Source of the DNA: Falsochrobactrum ovis | GTDB taxonomy: Bacteria > Pseudomonadota > Alphaproteobacteria > Rhizobiales > Rhizobiaceae | DNA length: 64,000 nt | Reading direction: 5' to 3' | NCBI RefSeq assembly: GCF_003259955.1 | Contig: NZ_QLMK01000013.1 | Coordinates: 1 to 64,000, forward strand | In this document: piece by piece, positions 46,451 through 55,506 of the stretch | Layout: each line of letters begins with the position of its first letter | Position numbering within the stretch: position 1 is the first letter of the stretch | The notes under the pieces: model-generated | What the model saw: the letters and a program-made list of their open reading frames with translations, nothing else | What the model was told of the DNA's origin: nothing | The model's database searches: none | Program-made: the position numbers and the translations under genes

Positions 46451-47905
46451 ATGTATCTCGGTCTCGATCTTGGAACATCTGGGGTTAAAGCTCTTCTGAT
46501 CGATGATGAACAGAATCTGGTGGGCTCGGCCCATGGTGATCTGGATGTATCGCGTCCGCATCCGGGCTGGAGCGAGCAAGACCCAGCACAATGGATAAAG
46601 GCTTGTGAAAGCGCTATCGATGGCCTGCGTACAGCCCATCCGCAAGCGTTTTCGGCAATTTCTGGTATCGGGCTTTCCGGCCAGATGCATGGCGCAACCC
46701 TGCTTGACGAGAATGATCAAGTTTTGCGCCCCTGCATTTTGTGGAACGATACACGCAGCTATAAGGAAGCGGCGGAATTAGACGCGGATCCGGCATTTCG
46801 AGCCATCACTGGTAACATCGTCTTTCCCGGATTTACCGCACCTAAACTCGTTTGGGTGGCGCGCAATGAGCCGGATATCTTCGCGCGCGTGCGCAAAATC
46901 CTCCTGCCGAAAGATTATCTGCGTCTCTGGCTTAGTGGCGAATATATTTCTGAAATGTCGGATTCTTCCGGCACAAGCTGGCTCGATACCGGCGCGCGTT
47001 GCTGGTCGGCGCAATTGCTGGAAAAAACTGGCCTTAATGAAAGTCACATGCCGCAACTCGTTGAGGGCAGCGCACAAGCGGGCATGTTGCGCGCTGAACT
47101 TGCGAGCAAATGGGGGCTTTCTAACCGTCCAGTGATTGCCGGTGGCGCTGGCGATAATGCAGCATCTGCCTGCGGCATGGGTACGGTCAAACCGGGCCAC
47201 GCTTTTGTCTCGCTTGGCACGTCGGGCGTGCTTTTCGCGGCTAATGGCGCCTATCAGCCAAAGCCTGAAAGCGCTGTACATGCTTTCTGCCATGCGCTGC
47301 CCAATAGTTGGCACCAGATGGGGGTCATCCTTTCCGCTGCCAGCGCGCTTGAATGGTATTCACAGATTGTTGGCTCCACGCCGCAAGAACTCGGCGCAGT
47401 ATTGGGAGATCAATTGCAGGCGCCGAGCAGCGTTACTTTTCTGCCTTACTTATCGGGCGAACGCACACCGCATAATGATGCGAAAATACGCGGTATCTTC
47501 ACCGGGCTAGAGCATGAGACAGACCGTAATTCGATGACTCAGGCCGTGCTTGAAGGGGTGGCTTTCGCGTTTCGTGACAATCTCGCAGCATTGCAATCGG
47601 CCGGCACAGAAATCAGCTCGGTCACGGCGGTCGGTGGCGGTTCGCGTTCGCAATATTGGCTTAAAGCCATCGCGACCGCGCTAAAAGTGCCAGTTCTTCT
47701 ACCCGAGGAAGGCGATTTTGGCGCGGCTTTTGGTGCTGCGCGCCTTGGTCTGATTGCGGCCACAAGTGCTGACCCTTTTGCGGTCTGTGCGCCGCCACCA
47801 ACCGCCCAGACCATTGAGCCTGATACGAGTTTGCTGGGCGCTTATGAGGAAGCCTATCAGCGCTATCACGCAATTTATCCCGCTTTGCGGAATGTAATTT
47901 CCTGA
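46451..47905 (+). CDS. xylB: Xylulokinase
   Basis: 484 residues, FGGY kinase family: ATP-dependent phosphorylation of D-xylulose. LGLDLGTSGVKALLIDDE at the N-terminus, GLSGQMHGATLLDE (the M-H-G substrate motif), GGAGDNAASACGMG with the catalytic Asp, LPYLSGERTPHND, and AVGGGSRSQYWLK. GGAG upstream of ATG. Acts after XylA and feeds the pentose phosphate pathway. Confidence 0.96.
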   Translation: MYLGLDLGTSGVKALLIDDEQNLVGSAHGDLDVSRPHPGWSEQDPAQWIKACESAIDGLRTAHPQAFSAISGIGLSGQMHGATLLDENDQVLRPCILWNDTRSYKEAAELDADPAFRAITGNIVFPGFTAPKLVWVARNEPDIFARVRKILLPKDYLRLWLSGEYISEMSDSSGTSWLDTGARCWSAQLLEKTGLNESHMPQLVEGSAQAGMLRAELASKWGLSNRPVIAGGAGDNAASACGMGTVKPGHAFVSLGTSGVLFAANGAYQPKPESAVHAFCHALPNSWHQMGVILSAASALEWYSQIVGSTPQELGAVLGDQLQAPSSVTFLPYLSGERTPHNDAKIRGIFTGLEHETDRNSMTQAVLEGVAFAFRDNLAALQSAGTEISSVTAVGGGSRSQYWLKAIATALKVPVLLPEEGDFGAAFGAARLGLIAATSADPFAVCAPPPTAQTIEPDTSLLGAYEEAYQRYHAIYPALRNVIS

Positions 47906-47929
47906 ACAGAACCGAATGGGAGGACTAAA

Positions 47930-49237
47930 ATGAGCAGCGGATTTTTCGGCGATATCGAAAAAATACGTTATGAAGGCCCCGACAGCGATAATCCGTTGGC
48001 TTTTCGCCACTATAATCCAGACGAAATCGTGCTGGGCAAACGGATGGAAGACCATCTGCGCTTTGCAGTGGCCTATTGGCATACATTCGCTTGGGAAGGC
48101 GGCGATCCATTCGGCGGCCGCACCTTTGATCGGCCTTGGTTTTCCAACGAACTTGAAGCTGCAAAGCTTAAAGCTGACGTTGCTTTTGAGTTTTTTTCGC
48201 TGCTCGGTGCACCATTTTATTGTTTTCATGACGCCGATGTGCGTCCAGAAGGCAAAAATTTCGCCGAAAATACAAAATATTTGAACGAAATTGTCGATAT
48301 TTTTGAGAAAAAACAGGCCGAAACTGGCATGCGGCTATTGTGGGGAACCGCAAATCTGTTCTCCCATAGACGGTTTATGGCGGGCGCTGCCACCAATCCA
48401 GATCCTGAAGTTTTCGCTTTTGCGGCAGCGACAGTAAAAACCTGCATTGATGCGACCATGCGTCTTGGTGGTGAAAATTATGTGCTTTGGGGCGGTCGTG
48501 AGGGTTATGAAACCCTGCTGAACACTGATCTTTCGCGTGAATATGATCAGATGGGCCGCTTCCTCAGCATGGTTGTCGATTATAAACATAAGATCGGCTT
48601 TAAAGGCACCATCCTGCTGGAGCCCAAGCCGCAAGAGCCGACCAAACACCAATATGATTATGATGTGGCAACTGTTTATGGTTTCCTCAAACGCTATGGC
48701 CTTGAAAAGGAAGTGAAGGTCAATATTGAACAGGGGCATGCAATTCTAGCCGGCCATTCTTTCGAGCATGAACTCGCACTGGCCCGCAGCCTTGGAATTC
48801 TCGGTTCGATTGATATGAATCGTAATGACTATCAATCGGGCTGGGACACGGATCAATTCCCCAATAATGTGCCGGAAATGGCGCTCGCCTATTATCAAAT
48901 CCTGCTCGATGGCGGTTTTACCACCGGCGGCACCAATTTTGACGCCAAACTTCGTCGCCAATCCCTTGATCCAGAAGATATGCTGATCGGCCATATTGGT
49001 GGCATGGATTGCTGTGCACGCGGATTAAAAGCTGCTGCGCGCATGTTTGAAGACGGGGCATTATCAAAGCCACTGGAAGAACGCTACGCCGGATGGGACA
49101 GTGCGTTTGGCAAAAAGCTGATGACTGATATGACACTTGATCAGATCGTAAGCGTGGTGGAATCTGAAAATATCAATCCTCAGCCGAAATCCGGTCGACA
49201 GGAATATTTGGAAAATATCGTCAATCGTTACGTTTAA
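47930..49237 (+). CDS. xylA: Xylose isomerase
   Basis: 435 residues, the long class II form. Catalytic base His100 with Asp103 in [12 protein letters not shown]; metal ligands in [29 protein letters not shown]-type segment and [18 protein letters not shown]. The [14 protein letters not shown] signature is complete. GGGAGGA upstream of ATG. Last gene of the xylRBA unit; intrinsic terminator follows. Confidence 0.97.
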   Translation: MSSGFFGDIEKIRYEGPDSDNPLAFRHYNPDEIVLGKRMEDHLRFAVAYWHTFAWEGGDPFGGRTFDRPWFSNELEAAKLKADVAFEFFSLLGAPFYCFHDADVRPEGKNFAENTKYLNEIVDIFEKKQAETGMRLLWGTANLFSHRRFMAGAATNPDPEVFAFAAATVKTCIDATMRLGGENYVLWGGREGYETLLNTDLSREYDQMGRFLSMVVDYKHKIGFKGTILLEPKPQEPTKHQYDYDVATVYGFLKRYGLEKEVKVNIEQGHAILAGHSFEHELALARSLGILGSIDMNRNDYQSGWDTDQFPNNVPEMALAYYQILLDGGFTTGGTNFDAKLRRQSLDPEDMLIGHIGGMDCCARGLKAAARMFEDGALSKPLEERYAGWDSAFGKKLMTDMTLDQIVSVVESENINPQPKSGRQEYLENIVNRYV

Positions 49238-49253
49238 TGATACCAAATACACA

Positions 49254-49279
49254 AAAAGGGCGCTAAAGAGCGCCCTTTT
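49254..49279. terminator. Bidirectional intrinsic terminator
   Basis: AAAAGGGCGCT (49254-49264) pairs perfectly with AGCGCCCTTTT (49269-49279), loop AAAG. It separates xylA from the convergent sugar-catabolic operon. Confidence 0.92.
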
Positions 49280-49296
49280 ACATGGGTAAAATCGAA

Positions 49297-50469
49297 TTAT
49301 AGTGACACCCAAGCACCATTTCTGCGCGACGAACGCACACAGGCGTCAATGAAAGCAACCCCAACCAGCCCATCATCCACCGTCGGGTAAATAACGTCTG
49401 CATCTGGCTTTTTACCGCTGCGATGCGCTTCAATAGCGTGTGCTGCCTCAGTATAAATCGTTGCAAAAGCTTCCAGATAACCTTCCGGATGCCCTGCGGG
49501 GATGCGGGTCACACGCGCGGCAGCTTCCCCTGCCCCCGCTCCACCGCGCGTGATCAGGCGCTTTTCAGCGCCCAATGGGGTGAACCATAATCGGTTGGGA
49601 TCTTCCTGCGCCCATTCAATGCCACCTTTGGTGCCATAGACACGCAAACGCAGTGCGTTTTCATTACCCGGCGCCACTTGGCTGCACCAAAGCATACCCT
49701 TGGCACCACCAGCAAAACGCAACATCACATGCGCATTATCATCAAGCTGCCGGCCCTCAACAAAACTATCAAGATCTGCTGCAAGGCTGTCGAGCGTCAG
49801 TCCGGTGACAAAAGACGCAAGGTTAAATGCATGGGTGCCAATATCGCCTGTTGCACCGCCAAGACCCGATTGTGTCGGGTCAGTGCGCCAAACAGCACCT
49901 TTGGCACCGGTCTGTTCCAATGGCTCGGATAACCAATCCTGCGCATATTCAACCTGCACCACGCGCAAATCACCAAGTTCACCCTTGGCAATCATCTCGC
50001 GCGCTTGTCGCACCATCGGATAGCCAGTGTAATTATGGGTGAGGACAAACAGGGCTCCGCTATCATCGGCGATTTTCTTGAGCTTCTTAGCGTCAGCAAG
50101 TGTTGACGTCAGCGGCTTATCGCAAATGACATGAATGCCGCGGCGCAGAAATTCCTTTGCCGCATCATAATGCACATGATTGGGGGTAACGATGGAAACC
50201 GCCTCAATACCATCTTTCAACCGTGCTTCGCGAATGGCCATATCACGATAGCTGGAATAAATCCGGTCCGGCGCAAGTCCAAGCTCGCGCCCTGATGCTT
50301 GCGCACGTTCTGGCGTGGATGAAAGCGCGCCTGCCACCAGTTTGAAACGATGATCAAGCCGCGATGCCATGCGGTGCACGCCCCCGATAAACGCGCCTGC
50401 CCCGCCACCGACCATGCCTAAACGAATGAGCGGTGCTGCCGCTTCTTGGGTTTTAGCTTCAATTGTCAT
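49297..50469 (-). CDS. Gfo/Idh/MocA family oxidoreductase
   Basis: 390 residues. The Rossmann motif is GMVGGGAGAFIGGVHRMASR; VTPNHVHYDAAKEFLRRG and CDKPLTS (the family E-K-P with Asp replacing Glu) follow. The C-terminal sheet domain contains GDIGTHAFNLASFVTG with the catalytic-type Asp and His. It oxidises a sugar or cyclitol using NAD(P). Last gene of the ABC operon, 7 bases after the isomerase gene, so both act on the imported sugar. Confidence 0.92.
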   Translation of the reverse strand: MTIEAKTQEAAAPLIRLGMVGGGAGAFIGGVHRMASRLDHRFKLVAGALSSTPERAQASGRELGLAPDRIYSSYRDMAIREARLKDGIEAVSIVTPNHVHYDAAKEFLRRGIHVICDKPLTSTLADAKKLKKIADDSGALFVLTHNYTGYPMVRQAREMIAKGELGDLRVVQVEYAQDWLSEPLEQTGAKGAVWRTDPTQSGLGGATGDIGTHAFNLASFVTGLTLDSLAADLDSFVEGRQLDDNAHVMLRFAGGAKGMLWCSQVAPGNENALRLRVYGTKGGIEWAQEDPNRLWFTPLGAEKRLITRGGAGAGEAAARVTRIPAGHPEGYLEAFATIYTEAAHAIEAHRSGKKPDADVIYPTVDDGLVGVAFIDACVRSSRRNGAWVSL

Positions 50470-50476
50470 AATATCC

Positions 50477-51529
50477 TCAAAGACCTAGCATGCGCCGATT
50501 GGCAGCATCATCTGTTCCGCCAGCGGCAAAATCGTCAAACGCCTTTTCAGTTACGCGAATAATATGCGCCCGAACGAATTCGGCTCCCTCTCGTGCACCA
50601 TCTTCCGGATGTTTCAGCGCACATTCCCACTCAACAACCGCCCAGCCATCAAAATCATTGGCAGCCATTTTGGAGAAAACTGCACCAAAATCGACTTGGC
50701 CATCGCCCAGCGAACGGAAGCGCCCGGCACGATCGACCCAGCTTTGATACCCGCCATAGACGCCCTGTCGACCAGTGGGGTTAAATTCCGCGTCCTTGAC
50801 GTGGAACATCTTGATGCGATCTTTGTAAATGTCGATATTGTCGAGATAATCCAGGCATTGCAGCACATAATGCGAGGGATCATAGAGCATATTGGCACGC
50901 GGATGGTTTTTCACCCGCTCAAGAAACATTTCAAAACTTATGCCATCATGCAAATCTTCGCCCGGATGAATTTCATAGCAAATATCAACGCCATGCTCAT
51001 CCGCATGATCAAGGATCGGCGACCAGCGGCGCGCCAATTCATCAAAAGCCGTTTCCACCAGACCAGCAGGACGCTGCGGCCAAGGGTAAACATAGGGCCA
51101 TGCCAACGCGCCCGAGAAAGTCGCATGCGCGCCAATGCCCATATTGTGTGAGGCGCGGATCGCCATTTTTACCTGCTCAACCGCCCAAGCCTGCCGCGCT
51201 TTGGGGTTGCCGCGCACTTCCGGCACTGCAAATCCATCAAAGGCCTCATCATAAGCAGGGTGAACAGCCACAAGCTGGCCTTGCAAATGGGTGGAAAGCT
51301 CTGTGACTTCCACGCCATTTTCGCGCGCTATTCCCTTAAATTCGTCACAATAATCCTTGGATTCGGCGGCTTTTTTCAAATCAATAAGCTGACTTGCCCA
51401 TGAGGGTACCTGCACCCCGATATATCCTTTTTCAGCAGCCCATTTTGTAATGCTGTCCCAGCTATTAAACGGTGCTTCATCGCCCGCAAACTGCCCAAGA
51501 AAAATGGCCGGACCCTTGATCGTTTTCAT
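50477..51529 (-). CDS. Sugar phosphate isomerase/epimerase (AP-endonuclease-2-like TIM barrel)
   Basis: 350 residues. The metal site of the family is visible: Glu in DICYEIHPGEDLHDG, Asp/His in NMLYDPSHYVLQ, His in IKMFHVKDAEF, Glu in AVVEWECALKHPED. It likely converts a keto-sugar produced by the adjacent oxidoreductase; this IolE/IolH-like arrangement is common in sugar and inositol operons. GAGAAG is upstream of ATG. Confidence 0.92.
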   Translation of the reverse strand: MKTIKGPAIFLGQFAGDEAPFNSWDSITKWAAEKGYIGVQVPSWASQLIDLKKAAESKDYCDEFKGIARENGVEVTELSTHLQGQLVAVHPAYDEAFDGFAVPEVRGNPKARQAWAVEQVKMAIRASHNMGIGAHATFSGALAWPYVYPWPQRPAGLVETAFDELARRWSPILDHADEHGVDICYEIHPGEDLHDGISFEMFLERVKNHPRANMLYDPSHYVLQCLDYLDNIDIYKDRIKMFHVKDAEFNPTGRQGVYGGYQSWVDRAGRFRSLGDGQVDFGAVFSKMAANDFDGWAVVEWECALKHPEDGAREGAEFVRAHIIRVTEKAFDDFAAGGTDDAANRRMLGL

Positions 51530-51557
51530 TAAATCTTCTCCTGCATTCGGTGGGTAC

Positions 51558-51579
51558 GCCCGCCCCTCAAGGAGCGGGC
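51558..51579 (-). other. Intercistronic hairpin after the binding-protein gene
   Basis: GCCCGCCCC (51558-51566) pairs with GGAGCGGGC (51571-51579), one G-U pair, loop TCAA, with no T-run. It lies between the sugar-binding-protein gene and the isomerase gene. Such hairpins protect the upstream mRNA from 3' decay and raise binding-protein levels over enzyme levels; this role is inferred. Confidence 0.6.
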
Positions 51580-51586
51580 GCTAAAA

Positions 51587-52555
51587 TCAGAACGGAGAGT
51601 CGGGGAAGTAAAACTGCTCCGCATTATCCTTAGTGATCAGCGTGGCATCGAGAATATATTCTCCGCTTACCGGAACCTGATCATAGAAATGAGCTGCTGC
51701 AAGTTGCATTGCCGTTGCCACCATTGCGGGCGGATAAAGCACATCAACCGGCACCATCTTGTCGCCATCCATGACCAGTTTGATCATGTCTTTAGAGCCA
51801 GCACCGGCAACGATATATTGAATATCGTCGCGGTTTGCCTGCTTGATTGCTTCAAGCACACCAACAGCCATGTCATCATCCTGACACCAGACCACATCGA
51901 TTTTCGGATATTTGGTCAGGAAGTCCTGCATGACACGGAAGGCATCGTCACGGTTCCAATTGCCATATTGGCGATCAAGAATTTTGACATTGGAGCCTTT
52001 AATCCCCTCGTCAAAACCATCCTGACGCTGTTGATCAATCGGGATCGGCAGGCCGCGAATAACGACCACTTCTGCATCCGGTGTGGTTGCTGCGATATAT
52101 TCACCTGCCACTCGACCAAGTGCAGGATTGTTACCAGCAACATAAAGATCGCGGATCGAATTGTCGTTGACGCTCGGTGCCCGATCAACCAGTGCTACGA
52201 AAGTGCCTTTGTCTTTGACTTCCCTAATCGCATTGACCAGCGGATCAGGATCGGTCGGCAGAACGACCAGACCATCAAGCCCTTGAACAGAAAGATCCTG
52301 CAACGCATTGGCCTGATTGGCGGCGTCGGGCGATGTTTTCACGATCACTTTAAGGCCCGGATATTCATCTTGAAGAAGTTTGGCCACGCGCTCCGCATGA
52401 TAGACAACGCCCGCTGTCCAACCATGGTCAGCAGCAGGAATTGAAACACCAATCGTTACTTCCTTTTCCGCCCGTTGTGCATTAGCCGCACCGGTGAAAG
52501 CCATCGCCCCTGCTGCCAATGCGGCAAAAGCAATGCTTGATAATCTTTTACGCAT
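51587..52555 (-). CDS. Sugar ABC transporter substrate-binding protein (ribose type)
   Basis: 322 residues with a signal peptide (MRKRLSSIAFAALAAGAMAF, cut after GAANA near residue 26). The Peripla_BP_4 pattern: TIGVSIPAADHGWTAGVVYH, QDLSVQGLDGLVVLPTDPDP, YVAGNNPALGRVAGEYI, VWCQDDDMAVGVLEAIKQ. The sugar is unknown; the sequence does not resemble XylF closely. GGGAGGAAAC upstream of ATG. Confidence 0.93.
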   Translation of the reverse strand: MRKRLSSIAFAALAAGAMAFTGAANAQRAEKEVTIGVSIPAADHGWTAGVVYHAERVAKLLQDEYPGLKVIVKTSPDAANQANALQDLSVQGLDGLVVLPTDPDPLVNAIREVKDKGTFVALVDRAPSVNDNSIRDLYVAGNNPALGRVAGEYIAATTPDAEVVVIRGLPIPIDQQRQDGFDEGIKGSNVKILDRQYGNWNRDDAFRVMQDFLTKYPKIDVVWCQDDDMAVGVLEAIKQANRDDIQYIVAGAGSKDMIKLVMDGDKMVPVDVLYPPAMVATAMQLAAAHFYDQVPVSGEYILDATLITKDNAEQFYFPDSPF

Positions 52556-52718
52556 AGTTTCCTCCCAATAACGGGGCTTTCATTCCTCTTGAGCCGGAAC
52601 CGCCCCTTCAGTTCCGTCAATTTTACCTCCCTAGAGCAATCAGATGTCGGTATCGCTCTAAGTCCTATTTTCGCCCGCATGATCCTTACGCAAACCGTGA
52701 GATTTTTGTAGGAATGCG

Positions 52719-53720
52719 CTATCGCCGCGATAGTGATCTTTGCACCAACATGGCAATAATGATGATTGCGCCTTGAATGGCCCCAATCAGATATTCGCTG
52801 ATAAAATTGGAAAGCAGCATGATATTGCTGACAATTTCCAAAATAAATGCGCCGCAAAGCGTGCCCCAGACACGCCCCACCCCGCCGCGCAAGGCAGTTC
52901 CACCGACGACAACCGCAGTGATTGCTTGCAATTCCCACAGCATGCCGGTGGTCGCTGACGTAGAGCCAAGGCGCGGGACATAAAGCAATACAGCTGCAGC
53001 CACGCAAAGCCCCTGGATTACATAGGCAATCGTGCGCACTTTTTTGACCGAAATACCGGAATAGCGCGCAACGTCTTCGCTTGAGCCCACCGCGATCACA
53101 TGGCGCCCATAGCGTGTGCGATAAAGGATAAATGCCGCAATGGCCGCAAGCGTGAAAATAGCGATCACCGGTACAGGAATCCCCATCACCGAGCCGAAAT
53201 AGGCAGGCCGATAGATCGACTGAATTTCCGGATTACGCAAAGTAATGGCCCCACCCTGTGAGAGCCAGGTGGTCAAACCACGATATATACCCATTGTGCC
53301 AAGTGTGGCGATGAAGGGTTCTATTCCGCCTATAGTGGTGATTAACCCATTGGCCAGCCCGCAAGCTGCACCCACAACCACTGCGAGCAGCATGGCGGCG
53401 ATCAACATCATCACCGGATCGGCTATAACCCCACTATTCATGAATAAAATCATGATGCTGCCGACAAATGCCGCCATTGAGCCAACAGAAAGATCAAGGC
53501 CACCCGATGAAATGACATAGGTGGCACCCAGCGCGATGATCGCAATGAATGCGCTTCGCGTTGCGACATTGAGTAAATTATCAACGCTTAGAAAATTAGG
53601 ATTTGCCAGAGTACCGAGAATAAGCAGCAAAAACAGCGCGACGAATGGTGCAATCGCGCGCAAATCCCAGTCTTTGGACGTTTTAAGCGTCTCTTTTTTT
53701 TCGGTGGCACTATGTGTCAT
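52719..53720 (-). CDS. Sugar ABC transporter permease (RbsC type)
   Basis: 333 residues, about ten membrane segments after a short cytosolic N-terminus. RbsC/XylH landmarks: NLLNVATRSAFIAIIALGAT, ISSGGLDLSVGSMAAFVGSI, GLANGLITTIGGIEPFIATL and VVGGTALRGGVGRVWGTLCG. The stretch of 163 bases before the binding-protein gene carries no further gene. Confidence 0.94.
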   Translation of the reverse strand: MTHSATEKKETLKTSKDWDLRAIAPFVALFLLLILGTLANPNFLSVDNLLNVATRSAFIAIIALGATYVISSGGLDLSVGSMAAFVGSIMILFMNSGVIADPVMMLIAAMLLAVVVGAACGLANGLITTIGGIEPFIATLGTMGIYRGLTTWLSQGGAITLRNPEIQSIYRPAYFGSVMGIPVPVIAIFTLAAIAAFILYRTRYGRHVIAVGSSEDVARYSGISVKKVRTIAYVIQGLCVAAAVLLYVPRLGSTSATTGMLWELQAITAVVVGGTALRGGVGRVWGTLCGAFILEIVSNIMLLSNFISEYLIGAIQGAIIIIAMLVQRSLSRR

Positions 53721-53734
53721 CGATTCCCCTTTAT

Positions 53735-55258
53735 TTATGCCGCTGCATCATGGCTGACCCCCGTCGCCAATACGACAATATCATTTTCTGTCATGCGCTC
53801 GCCGCTGACTTCACCGACAATCCGCCCTTCCCGCATGACGATGATACGGTCACAAATGCCGATAAGCTCGGGCATTTCAGAGGAAACCACGATGATAGAT
53901 CGTCCCTCATCTGCAAGTTTGGCGATGAATTGATAAATCTGTTCCTTAGTGCCAACGTCGATGCCACGTGTCGGCTCGTCAATGATAATGATTGACGGAT
54001 CCAGCATCATCATCTTAGCGAGCAGTAATTTTTGCTGATTACCACCGGAGAGCTGACCAGCAAGAATATCCTTGCGGCCGGTGCGAATATCAAACTCGCG
54101 AATTGTTTCATCCAGCGCCTGACTTTCTTTTTGTGTGTCAATCTGAAAAGCGCGTATGAATTTTTTGATCGAGGCCAGGGTGAGATTTATGCCCATATCT
54201 TTGGATAGCAACAAGCCTTTGCCTTTGCGGTCCTCGCTCAAATAAGCAATGCCCGCAGAAAGACTATCCTGTGCATTACGGAAATGCGCAGATTTACCAT
54301 TATGTCGAATATTGCCCTTGCCCGGTCTGACACCGACGATGCTTTCCATCAATTCGGTCCGCCCAGCGCCCACAAGCCCGGCAAAGCCGAGAATTTCACC
54401 CTTATTCAAATGGAAAGCCGCATCCCGCACAAAGCCGGGTACATTATAAGCAGAGACTTCAAGAACAGCTTGCTGGCCTTCATTGGCTTTACGGTCGGGA
54501 TAAAGTTTCGCAACATCGCGCCCAACCATCAGACGGGCCATATCAGCAGGTTCGAGTTCGCTTGCCAAATGGGAAGAAACGAGATTTCCATCCCGCAACA
54601 CCGTTACCCGATCCGATATCTGTTTCACTTCCGGCAGGCGATGCGAAATATACAGAACCGCAATGCCTTTGGAGCGTATATGATCAATGACTTTCAGCAG
54701 CGCTTCCGTTTCGTGTGGTGTCAGAGAAGCGGTTGGCTCGTCAAAAATCACCACTCGGTGCGGCACAAGCAAAACCCGTGCAATCTGCACTAATTGTTGC
54801 TGTGCAATCGATAGGCCTCCCACCACTGCGTCCGGGTCAATATCAGCACCAAGATCACGAATAGCTTTGCGAGCGCCTTCACGCATGGACTTGTCATCAA
54901 CGACCAATCCATTGGTAATTTCTCGCCCGAGATAAATATTCTGCGCCACGGTTAGATCGGGAGCGAGAAGAATTTCCTGATGCACCAGCACAATGCCATG
55001 TGCCTCGGCTGCTACCGGCCCAGAGAAACTTACCAGCTGTCCATCAATATAAATTTCACCAGAACTCGGCCGTTCATTGCCGGCTAATAGTTTCATCAAG
55101 CTGGATTTGCCAGCACCATTCTCACCGATGATCGCGTGAACCTCGCCACCACGGACGGTCAGATTGATGTTGCGCAAAACTTCGACAGGGCCGAAAGATT
55201 TGGACAGCGCTGTCGCTTCGAGCTGAATTGGTTCGTTGCTGAGCGAGGTCGCAATCAT
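53735..55258 (-). CDS. Sugar ABC transporter ATP-binding protein (two fused NBDs)
   Basis: 507 residues, the RbsA/MglA/XylG type with tandem ATPase domains. First domain: Walker A GENGAGKSSLMKLL, signature LSIAQQQLVQIARVL, Walker B VVIFDEPTASL. Second domain: degenerate Walker A GLVGAGRTELMESI, signature LSGGNQQKLLLAKMM, IIIDEPTRGIDVGTK. First structural gene of a five-gene operon. Its ATG overlaps the stop of a 33-codon leader ORF (ATGA), which owns the only strong ribosome binding site. Confidence 0.96.
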   Translation of the reverse strand: MIATSLSNEPIQLEATALSKSFGPVEVLRNINLTVRGGEVHAIIGENGAGKSSLMKLLAGNERPSSGEIYIDGQLVSFSGPVAAEAHGIVLVHQEILLAPDLTVAQNIYLGREITNGLVVDDKSMREGARKAIRDLGADIDPDAVVGGLSIAQQQLVQIARVLLVPHRVVIFDEPTASLTPHETEALLKVIDHIRSKGIAVLYISHRLPEVKQISDRVTVLRDGNLVSSHLASELEPADMARLMVGRDVAKLYPDRKANEGQQAVLEVSAYNVPGFVRDAAFHLNKGEILGFAGLVGAGRTELMESIVGVRPGKGNIRHNGKSAHFRNAQDSLSAGIAYLSEDRKGKGLLLSKDMGINLTLASIKKFIRAFQIDTQKESQALDETIREFDIRTGRKDILAGQLSGGNQQKLLLAKMMMLDPSIIIIDEPTRGIDVGTKEQIYQFIAKLADEGRSIIVVSSEMPELIGICDRIIVMREGRIVGEVSGERMTENDIVVLATGVSHDAAA

Positions 55259-55356
55259 TGGCCCGCACCGTCGCTACGAAAATGCGTATAGCAAAAGCAT
55301 TCCGACCGGTTCGCAAAGCGTCTTGCCGGACTTTTCGCGATCGTTTTTGAATGCAT
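55255..55356 (-). CDS. Leader ORF (33 codons) coupled to the sugar ABC operon
   Basis: ATG 55356 is preceded by GGGAGGAG at about 7 bases. The frame encodes MHSKTIAKSPARRFANRSEC then FCYTHFRSDGAGQ and its TGA overlaps the ATPase ATG (ATGA, 55255-55258). The product is basic, Cys/Arg-rich, and unlike any family I know. It lies just downstream of the candidate operator at 55402-55414. Confidence 0.45.
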   Translation of the reverse strand: MHSKTIAKSPARRFANRSECFCYTHFRSDGAGQ

Positions 55357-55401
55357 TGATAACTCCTCCCAAAGCTACGCAATAAACCTTAGCGATCGTT
55401 T

Positions 55402-55414
55402 TGAGGTACGTAAA
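55402..55414 (-). promoter_or_regulatory. Candidate XylR operator (copy 2)
   Basis: TGAGGTACGTAAA on the plus strand equals TTTACGTACCTCA on the minus strand, identical to the element before xylR (45357-45369), and 46 bases upstream of the leader ORF of the sugar ABC operon. Confidence 0.65.
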
Positions 55415-55506
55415 GCAATTTCTCAATTCTGTGCGTTTCTTATGCTTTGAAAGCTTGCCTATCGTGCAAAAGGTCTAAATTGGCCGAGGCCCTATTGATT
55501 GAGACC

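Noticed and set aside
52456-53007. 183-codon minus-strand frame
   Set aside because: Shadow of the permease and the binding-protein gene; Cys/His-rich nonsense composition.
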